This document shows, piece after piece, positions 1 through 4,865 of a stretch of 5,191 bases of DNA. Both the position numbers and the translations under genes were made by a program. The notes under the pieces were generated by a model. That model searched no databases and was not told the DNA's origin. It saw nothing but the letters and a program-made list of their open reading frames with translations. Numbering within the stretch: position 1 is the first letter of the stretch; every line of letters starts with the position of its first letter. Source of the DNA: Thiomargarita sp. (lineage in GTDB: Bacteria > Pseudomonadota > Gammaproteobacteria > Beggiatoales > Beggiatoaceae); contig DAOVZS010000154.1 of the NCBI GenBank assembly GCA_030635005.1, forward strand, positions 1 through 5,191, in the 5' to 3' direction.

Positions 1-39
1 AATTAACACACTAATTTTGTGGTTAAAATCGAGTCCCCC

Positions 40-55
40 TGGCATGCTTTATGCA
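40..55 (+). promoter_or_regulatory. Candidate sigma-54 (RpoN) promoter
   Basis: The sequence TGGCATGCTTTATGCA matches the sigma-54 consensus TGGCAYRNNNNTTGCW at 11 of its 12 specified positions; the only mismatch is A51 in place of T. GG (41-42) and GC (53-54) are separated by exactly 10 bases, as required for -24/-12 elements. Transcription would start near base 66 and run rightward. No clear gene follows at once, so the product could be a long leader for the kinase-like gene, a small RNA, or nothing. A rough estimate gives about 0.15 chance matches of this quality in both strands of a window this size, so chance is possible. Confidence 0.4.
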
Positions 56-363
56 TAAAATCAAGTCATTGATTATAAATAAGTTTTTACACCTATTTTT
101 TCAAAGAACTCGAAATTTGAGGAAAGTCGAAAAACTGCGCACCCTCTTGATTTCAAAAGAAAAATTTTTTACCTCTTACATTAGAGATGTCATTGAAGTG
201 TTTTTTCTTCAATTACATTGGGTCTTGAATCTGACTAAGATTAGAACATAAATCAAGATCTATTGTCAAGCATTTTAAGATATATTTTTTCTTTAATATA
301 CCATTTTTATCGCTAATCTATTGATTAATAATTATTTTTATTTTTTATAACAGGGGAATTTTG

Positions 364-438
364 ATGATAATAGGTGTTTATGAAGGATTATGGCTTATCA
401 AGATAACAAAAATGGATGTCTTGTTTTGCAGTACTTAA
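364..438 (+). CDS. Possible 24-residue small protein or leader peptide
   Basis: A short frame starts at ATG 364 and ends at TAA 436-438. It is preceded by AGGGGA (352-357) at a 6-base spacing, one of the best ribosome binding sites in the window. The predicted peptide begins MIIGVYEGLWLIKITK and ends in CST. It has a hydrophobic middle but no recognisable family. It lies about 125 bases upstream of the kinase-like gene on the same strand, so it could be a leader peptide, an independent small protein, or the start of a decayed gene. The good ribosome binding site is the only support, and conservation is unknown. Confidence 0.25.
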   Translation: MIIGVYEGLWLIKITKMDVLFCST

Positions 439-449
439 TTGATTATCAT
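421..449 (+). promoter_or_regulatory. Possible sigma-70 promoter for the kinase-like gene
   Basis: TTGTTT (421-426) and TATCAT (444-449) are separated by 17 bases. The -10 box matches TATAAT at 5 of 6 positions, while the -35 box matches TTGACA at only 3. The start site would be near base 456, giving a leader of about 110 bases before the ATG at 565. In AT-rich DNA such matches are common, so this is tentative. Confidence 0.3.
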
Positions 450-551
450 ATAAACCATTCAATTCAGCACTCATTCTGCGTATCTTTGCTGTATTACGCA
501 AGATAACACACAAAATAGCAATATCAAATTTTCCACAGTAAGCCAACAAAT

Positions 552-556
552 GAGGA
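552..556 (+). promoter_or_regulatory. Ribosome binding site that sets the kinase-like gene start
   Basis: GAGGA lies 8 bases before ATG 565, an ideal Shine-Dalgarno spacing. The alternative ATG at 550 overlaps this motif and has only the purine-poor sequence CAGTAAGCCAACAA before it. The start at 565 is therefore preferred over the longer frame. Confidence 0.75.
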
Positions 557-564
557 CAATCATC

Positions 565-3129
565 ATGCCATCATTGTTACAAACATTATTCAGTACTGTA
601 TTAGAACCCCCAATCCTAGAAAAAATGGGAGACAAGGAACTGCTTTTTATTAAAACAGCCTTCAATACCACACAAATAATCGACGCCTATCAAAATAGCT
701 ATCGTTATGCCTTACTCACGATGAAAATTGGATTATTAGCCCCTGAAGAGGTGAGCACGCATGAATTTGTAGAAACATTTGAACAACATTATGTCCATCC
801 TTTTGCAAAACAGTCTCATTTATCAAAGGATGATATGCACTCTTTTCGAGCCCAAACAATTGAATCACTTAAAGAATTTGAAGAATATACTACTGATATT
901 CTGCCCCTTGAAGACATCACCGATGATGATTTTCTAGCACTATTTACAAATCCTGATCCTAAAAACATCACAGATTTATTGATAACACAAATGCAGACAG
1001 TGACCACAATAGATCCCATTTTAATTGATTTTCTGCGTTATGATGGGCAATTAGGCGACAGTGTGTTATTTTTTTTTAGATCCCTTATTCAACAAAGTGA
1101 TCATTTTGAACATATACACACCACGTTACAACAAGAGCAATTAAAACAAGCCCATAATCGCCATAATTATGTAAGACGTTTTAAACACCGCTTTCATATG
1201 CGTTTAGAAGATATTGTAGATTGGCATAAAAATATCGTCTCAATCGAAAATCCTGAATGGGTTCACATCACCGCATTCATGGCGTGTCAAAACTTATCCT
1301 CACACATAAAAGGGCATGATCAGTTAATGCCGCGTCATCAGCAGATCATTAGACAGTGGGCAGAACAGCTCAAACCGCATAATATTGTCGCCAGCGCCTT
1401 ATACGCCATTGGAGAATATACACAATCTGAAGTCATTTTACAGAAAATCCTTGAAAAAACACAAGATTCCAATGAAAAAGCATTGGCTTCCTATAATCTT
1501 TTTCACGTCATCTTACAGCGTCATGATCATGCAGGCGCCTTGAAAGCCTTACAAACAGCCATTGCGATTAATCCCCAACGTTATGCCTTACATGATATCA
1601 AAAAATATCCACTTGACACATTATTAGGCGCAGGCAGTGTAGGGTGTGTATTTTTATGTCACAATAATAATGCCTTGATTAATGCAGAATGGGTAATTGT
1701 CAAATGCTTGTGGGAAACCTTATTAGAAGATATCCCCAAAAATAAAGATATTTTAGACTCAGGGGCGATTGAAAATAGGGCTTTTATCGTCACCAAATAT
1801 ATATCAGGGGCTATCGATGGAGAAGCGTGGTTAGAAAAAAATGGACCTATGACGGTTAAAACAGCCTTATCAGTGGGATTAGACATTGCATATTCCTTGC
1901 AAGGTGCCCATGAAGAACATCTCTATCATTCAAATCTCAAACCCGCAAATATCTTATTCACACAATTAGATAATGCCATTTATGTCAAAGTCATTGATTT
2001 TGGATTTGCGACACAAAACCCTCATAATCCCTATCAATCGCCAGAACACACCCCCTCAAATATCAAAAGTGACTTATTTGCCTTTGCAATCACCCTCTAT
2101 CGTTTAATCACAGGTAAAGCTGCCTACCCCGTATTAGAACGATATTTACCGAAAGTGTCAGAATTACGCGAACTGTTAGCAGATTGTATGGAAGCAAACC
2201 CCAATAATCGTCCTGATTCTGCACAATACCTGATTAATCGTTTAACGCATTTACTAGAAGGGGATCAAGAAAGAATTGCAGTTCAAGAAGACAAAATGGA
2301 ATGTGATAAAAAAGCCTGGGAAATAGCCTGTCAAGAAAATACGGTTGAAGCGTATCAAAACTATCTCAATGGAGAGACGCTTAAACGATATAGCGGTGTC
2401 GCAAAAACAAGACGCCAGAAAAAAGAATCTGAGAATCAAGCAGATGAACGTGCTTGGCATATTGCATGCGAAGATGATAACCTTAAATCGTATCAAACCT
2501 ATTTAAATGGAAATACAGTTCAAAAATATGCAAAAGCAGCACAAGAAATACTGCACCCCCTGAAAACGAAACAAGATCACGCTATTTGGCAAGAAGTCAT
2601 ACAACAAGACACGATTCAAGCATACCAACACTATTTAGCTGATCCCACACTCACACAATATCGCATTAAAGCCAAAACACGTTTACACGCTTTATCCGCA
2701 GAATACCGCTACATTATCAATGGAGATGGCACGGTGACAGACAATAAAACGGGATTAATATGGCTGAGAGATGTGAGTTGTTTAGGGAAATTAACGTGGA
2801 CATCAGCCATGGAACAAGTGGCGGCTTTAGCAGACGGACAATATGAACTCACCGATCATTCAAAAGCAGGCGACTGGCGTTTACCCGCTAAAAATGAATT
2901 AAAGAAACTTGTCGACAAACGATATGACAATCCAGTCATTTCTAACGCCACAGGCACCGATAAATGGACAGAAGGGGATGCTTTTAAAAACGTGATCTCA
3001 TCTTATGTTTGGACGTCAACCACAAACGCCAACCATACCAGCGGTGCTTGGTATATCAATCTTAAATATGGCTATTTTAATGCGAATGTCAAAACGCTGA
3101 AAAATTGTATTTGGGCAGTAAGGGATTAA
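565..3129 (+). CDS. Predicted Ser/Thr pseudokinase with TPR-like helices, triple repeat and C-terminal DUF1566 domain
   Basis: An 854-residue protein with no signal peptide or membrane helix, so probably cytoplasmic. Residues 1-270 are helical and unrecognised. Residues 273-340 look like TPR helices ending in AIAINPQRY. A Hanks-type kinase fold follows (about 348-565): glycine loop GAGSVGCV (355-362), VIVK lysine K380, catalytic loop HSNLKPAN (455-462), DFG (478-480), SPE (492-494) and NRPDS (548-552). The catalytic Asp of HRD is Asn457, and only about 77 residues separate K380 from it, against nearly 100 in PknB-like kinases. Weak or no phosphotransfer is therefore likely, though nucleotide binding may persist. 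Three helical repeats follow (581-713), then a DUF1566/Lcl C-terminal domain (about 717-854) with GDGTVTDNKTGLIW, GDWRLP and WTSTT motifs. DUF1566 has a C-type-lectin-like relation and is presumed to bind ligand. I infer a sensor or scaffold role; the partner is unknown. The start rests on GAGGA at 552-556. Confidence 0.85.
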   Translation: MPSLLQTLFSTVLEPPILEKMGDKELLFIKTAFNTTQIIDAYQNSYRYALLTMKIGLLAPEEVSTHEFVETFEQHYVHPFAKQSHLSKDDMHSFRAQTIESLKEFEEYTTDILPLEDITDDDFLALFTNPDPKNITDLLITQMQTVTTIDPILIDFLRYDGQLGDSVLFFFRSLIQQSDHFEHIHTTLQQEQLKQAHNRHNYVRRFKHRFHMRLEDIVDWHKNIVSIENPEWVHITAFMACQNLSSHIKGHDQLMPRHQQIIRQWAEQLKPHNIVASALYAIGEYTQSEVILQKILEKTQDSNEKALASYNLFHVILQRHDHAGALKALQTAIAINPQRYALHDIKKYPLDTLLGAGSVGCVFLCHNNNALINAEWVIVKCLWETLLEDIPKNKDILDSGAIENRAFIVTKYISGAIDGEAWLEKNGPMTVKTALSVGLDIAYSLQGAHEEHLYHSNLKPANILFTQLDNAIYVKVIDFGFATQNPHNPYQSPEHTPSNIKSDLFAFAITLYRLITGKAAYPVLERYLPKVSELRELLADCMEANPNNRPDSAQYLINRLTHLLEGDQERIAVQEDKMECDKKAWEIACQENTVEAYQNYLNGETLKRYSGVAKTRRQKKESENQADERAWHIACEDDNLKSYQTYLNGNTVQKYAKAAQEILHPLKTKQDHAIWQEVIQQDTIQAYQHYLADPTLTQYRIKAKTRLHALSAEYRYIINGDGTVTDNKTGLIWLRDVSCLGKLTWTSAMEQVAALADGQYELTDHSKAGDWRLPAKNELKKLVDKRYDNPVISNATGTDKWTEGDAFKNVISSYVWTSTTNANHTSGAWYINLKYGYFNANVKTLKNCIWAVRD
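2305..2703 (+). repeat. Three degenerate ~45-residue protein repeats inside the kinase-like gene
   Basis: Three consecutive units start at 2305, 2443 and 2575. They share the pattern D-x3-W-x(3,4)-x-x-[ND]-[TN]-[VLI]-x-[AS]-Y-Q-x-Y-L-x(3)-T-x-x-Y-x(3)-A. Representative cores are TVEAYQNYLNGETL, NLKSYQTYLNGNTV and TIQAYQHYLADPTL. The tryptophans fall at residues 585, 631 and 675, a spacing of 46 and 44. The pattern resembles the short helical-hairpin repeats (W..A..., Y..YL) that link enzyme and sensor domains in many bacterial multidomain proteins. The units have diverged at the DNA level, so this is an old duplication. Its likely role is a spacer or protein-interaction stalk between the kinase fold and DUF1566. 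Confidence 0.8.
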
Positions 3130-3139
3130 TATCACTCAC

Positions 3140-3168
3140 TTGACAATTCTCTTATAAACGGCTAAACT
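3140..3168 (+). promoter_or_regulatory. Predicted sigma-70 promoter of the three-gene envelope operon
   Basis: A perfect -35 box TTGACA (3140-3145) is followed after 17 bases by TAAACT (3163-3168), a 4-of-6 match to the -10 box. It lies in the 69-base gap after the kinase-like gene and would start transcription near 3175, about 24 bases before the next ATG. The downstream operon could therefore be expressed on its own, although read-through from the kinase-like gene is also possible because I see no terminator in the gap. Confidence 0.5.
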
Positions 3169-3198
3169 AAATATTGTTTTATAGAGGGTTCTAAAATC

Positions 3199-3753
3199 AT
3201 GTGGATACGATTGGGATTCATTATATTAATCATTATTATTATTGTGTTACTCGCACGCAGTAATAAAATAAAATCTGCTATCACAGTCATCGCGGGTGTG
3301 ATTATTGCCATTTATATCGCACTGATTGTGAGTGGCGGACTGCATCAATGGCACAAAGAGAAACAACAAACACCGTCACAACACAGTGTGACCTCTTTTA
3401 TACAGGAAATAAATCCTGAATTACATCATAAATTTGAAAAAATTCAAACAGAAATTAAACGCGCCAATACTAAAATTCAACAATTACATGACTTAAAACA
3501 GGCTTTTCCAAATCAAAGTCAGATGATTGAACAAAAAATTTATCAGTGGATTATTTTGAGAGAACAATTAATTCAAGTCTCAAAAGACATTGTGCAAAGA
3601 GTCGAAAAAGCCTATGTCGTCTATAAAATTGATGAAATACAAGGAAAAAATAAATTTAGTATTCTCTCAAAAGATCTTTTAAAAGAAGCCAATGCTGTTT
3701 TGACTAATGCAGAATTAACCAAAACAACCATAGAGGCACAGTTGTATGAATAA
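3199..3753 (+). CDS. Membrane-anchored protein with two N-terminal helices and a periplasmic helical domain
   Basis: A 184-residue protein of unrecognised family. Two strongly hydrophobic segments occur at about residues 5-20 (an isoleucine-rich run) and 27-46, joined by a short basic loop (RSNKIK). The positive-inside rule places that loop in the cytoplasm and both ends in the periplasm. Residues 65-184 are helical and hydrophilic. They are 45% identical to the next gene product in a gapless alignment (54 of 120 by hand count), and the best shared patch is AYVVYKIDEIQGKNKFS (138-154). No catalytic motif is visible. The start is supported by AGAGGG at 3183-3188, 10 bases upstream. The stop overlaps the next start by 8 bases. 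I infer an inner-membrane structural or sensing role; the function is unknown. Confidence 0.8.
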   Translation: MWIRLGFIILIIIIIVLLARSNKIKSAITVIAGVIIAIYIALIVSGGLHQWHKEKQQTPSQHSVTSFIQEINPELHHKFEKIQTEIKRANTKIQQLHDLKQAFPNQSQMIEQKIYQWIILREQLIQVSKDIVQRVEKAYVVYKIDEIQGKNKFSILSKDLLKEANAVLTNAELTKTTIEAQLYE

Positions 3754-4186
3754 GCATATTTTTATATTGTTTGTACTGATATTCATAGGCTGTGATCATG
3801 AAAATACTGTGGAACCGGTGACTTTATTTGTCAATGACATCAATCCTGAACTCTATCGCACCATGATCCAAATGAATCAGGAAAGAGTATTGGTAGAAAA
3901 TAAAATTATACGTTTAAGTGAATTAAAAGACAGGTATCCCAATCAACGTCAAATGATTAATCGATCACTCGATCAATGGCGTCCTCTTTTGAAAAATTTA
4001 AATGAAACGGTCACCCATACCAATAATCAAGTGGAGGATGCGTATGTAGCGTATAAGATTAACGAGATACAAGGCAGAAATCAATTTAGCCTGATTTCAA
4101 AAACACTGTTAAAAGATGCACATGCTGTTTTAGCAAAAGCAGCCATTATTAAATCAACTATTGAGAACGCACTTCATGAAAATTAA
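3746..4186 (+). CDS. Predicted inner-membrane lipoprotein, paralogue of the preceding gene product
   Basis: A 146-residue protein starting with a short basic N-terminus and a hydrophobic stretch ending in LIFIGC, a lipobox-like site with Cys16 as the lipidated residue. Asp17 at position +2 is the classic Lol-avoidance signal in enterobacteria and suggests retention in the inner membrane. Residues 26-145 match residues 65-184 of the upstream protein without gaps, including INPEL, PNQxQMI, QW and AYVxYKIxEIQGxNxFS. The two genes thus arose by duplication and differ in how they are anchored. Translation probably starts at ATG 3746 using AGAGG (3732-3736), so the gene overlaps its upstream neighbour by 8 bases and is likely translationally coupled. 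No known family is recognised. Confidence 0.8.
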   Translation: MNKHIFILFVLIFIGCDHENTVEPVTLFVNDINPELYRTMIQMNQERVLVENKIIRLSELKDRYPNQRQMINRSLDQWRPLLKNLNETVTHTNNQVEDAYVAYKINEIQGRNQFSLISKTLLKDAHAVLAKAAIIKSTIENALHEN

Positions 4187-4790
4187 TTTAAAATTGTTAT
4201 TATTACCCTTTATCCTACTGATGCCGTTGGGCTGTGGAGAAGATGGCAACGCCACTGTTGATGTACTCAAAGATCGTATGAACAAGCGGATTCAAGGCTG
4301 GGTGGGTAAAGGGGATATTGTGATTAAAAAATACGATAACAAAATCAATACCACCAAAAGAAATCTCATCAAAGTCAAAGTATCACATGAGACCTTCAAA
4401 CGGAAATTAGCCAGTAGACAATACGCATTGGCTAAAATGGAAAAAGAAGGTGCGGATGAACAAAAAATCCTGATTTTGAAAGAAATGATTCAACAAATGG
4501 AAAGCTTTCTATTGCAAATTACGGAAGCCGAAGAAAAATTGAGAAATGCACTTCGGACGCTTATTGATAATCGTGATTTAGTCAAACTCAAAGTAGCTGC
4601 CTTAGAAGCCCAACAAGACATGCTCAAAGCCTTACAAGGTATTCAAGAATATACCAATATTGAAGGTGAAGTTGATCAAATGGGACTAGGTATGGACAGT
4701 ACCCTCAATCAAATGCAAAAAGACATTGATACGATTGAAGCTGAAATAGAAGTTGGACAGCTCTTTCAAGGTGAAAATATGTCTGATTAA
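4176..4790 (+). CDS. Predicted coiled-coil lipoprotein, weakly PspA/IM30-like
   Basis: A 204-residue protein. I prefer ATG 4176 over the TTG at 4161 because it places a normal signal peptide (MKINLKLLLLPFILLMPLGC) at the N-terminus, with Cys20 as the probable lipid attachment site. Pro at -3 makes the lipobox atypical. Gly21 at +2 gives no inner-membrane retention signal, so an outer-membrane location is possible. The mature part is almost wholly charged and helical, with heptad-like spacing over about residues 45-190, for example KLRNALRTLIDNRDLVKLKV and LEAQQDMLKAL. The helix order and the terminal IDTIEAEIEV recall PspA/IM30 proteins, but similarity by eye is weak. The start lies 11 bases inside the previous gene, indicating a shared operon. 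A weak TGAGAA (4162-4167) could serve as ribosome binding site. Function unknown. Confidence 0.75.
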   Translation: MKINLKLLLLPFILLMPLGCGEDGNATVDVLKDRMNKRIQGWVGKGDIVIKKYDNKINTTKRNLIKVKVSHETFKRKLASRQYALAKMEKEGADEQKILILKEMIQQMESFLLQITEAEEKLRNALRTLIDNRDLVKLKVAALEAQQDMLKALQGIQEYTNIEGEVDQMGLGMDSTLNQMQKDIDTIEAEIEVGQLFQGENMSD

Positions 4791-4800
4791 GTTTTTCAGT

Positions 4801-4830
4801 CTCACATTTTGTCAACATCATACGTATGAT
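4801..4830 (+). promoter_or_regulatory. Possible promoter of the aioB-like gene, overlapping the palindrome
   Basis: TATGAT (4825-4830) matches the -10 consensus at 5 of 6 positions. CTCACA (4801-4806) lies 18 bases upstream and matches -35 at 4 of 6. Transcription would begin near 4837, leaving a leader of about 29 bases that includes the ribosome binding site. The -10 box sits inside the right arm of the 26-bp palindrome, a geometry expected for repression. This is inference from position alone. Confidence 0.35.
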
Positions 4831-4836
4831 GTTGAC
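4811..4836. promoter_or_regulatory. Perfect 26-bp palindrome, probable operator
   Basis: The half-sites GTCAACATCATAC and GTATGATGTTGAC are exact reverse complements with no spacer, centred between 4823 and 4824. As RNA it could fold into an 11-bp stem with a 4-base loop. No T-run follows on either strand and the stem is not GC-rich, so an intrinsic terminator is unlikely. It lies 20 bases after the lipoprotein gene and 29 bases before the aioB-like start, which fits an operator for a dimeric regulator. The regulator is not in the window. Confidence 0.6.
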
Positions 4837-4851
4837 TTAGCGGATTGTAAC

Positions 4852-4859
4852 AAAAGGAA
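4852..4859 (+). promoter_or_regulatory. Ribosome binding site of the aioB-like gene
   Basis: AAAAGGAA lies 6 bases before ATG 4866. It supports this start over the in-frame ATGs at 4884 and 4905, both of which would shorten the unusual His-rich leader (EHHHC) before the twin-arginine motif. Confidence 0.65.
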
Positions 4860-4865
4860 TACAGA

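Larger units (their letters stand above)
1..564. other. AT-rich intergenic region upstream of the kinase-like gene
   Basis: This stretch has no long reading frame with believable coding character. It is rich in A and T runs and has stop codons in all frames at short intervals. A 66-codon frame at 51-251 begins inside a sigma-54-like promoter, lacks a ribosome binding site and has a low-complexity Phe/Leu/Lys-rich product, so I do not call it. The region does hold a sigma-54-type promoter match, a 24-codon ORF with a good ribosome binding site and a possible sigma-70 promoter, each listed separately. A 7-bp inverted repeat (ATTGAAG/CTTCAAT, 192-213) has no following T-run and is not a convincing terminator. 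I see no tRNA, rRNA or transposase remnant. Confidence 0.6.

Noticed and set aside
192..213. Inverted repeat ATTGAAG/CTTCAAT as a terminator
   Set aside because: The stem is only 7 bp and AT-rich, the T-run is in the loop, and no T-run follows the stem.
51..251. 66-codon reading frame on the + strand
   Set aside because: It starts inside the sigma-54-like element, has no ribosome binding site, and encodes a low-complexity Phe/Leu/Lys-rich product typical of AT-rich non-coding DNA.
69..445. Heptamer TTGATTA present three times in the upstream region (69, 321, 439)
   Set aside because: The spacing is irregular, the flanks are not shared, and the motif is easily produced by AT-rich composition.
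550..564. Longer start (ATG 550) for the kinase-like gene
   Set aside because: No Shine-Dalgarno sequence precedes it, whereas GAGGA at 552-556 is perfectly placed for ATG 565.
471..2496. Several 66-80 codon minus-strand frames opposite the kinase-like gene
   Set aside because: They lie antisense to a long frame with clear domain motifs, and their products are low-complexity shadows.
4161..4175. TTG start for the coiled-coil lipoprotein
   Set aside because: It would add five residues (MRTHF) before a normal signal peptide that already begins at ATG 4176.
4811..4836. Palindrome read as an intrinsic terminator of the envelope operon
   Set aside because: There is no T-run on the 3' side of either strand and the stem is not GC-rich.
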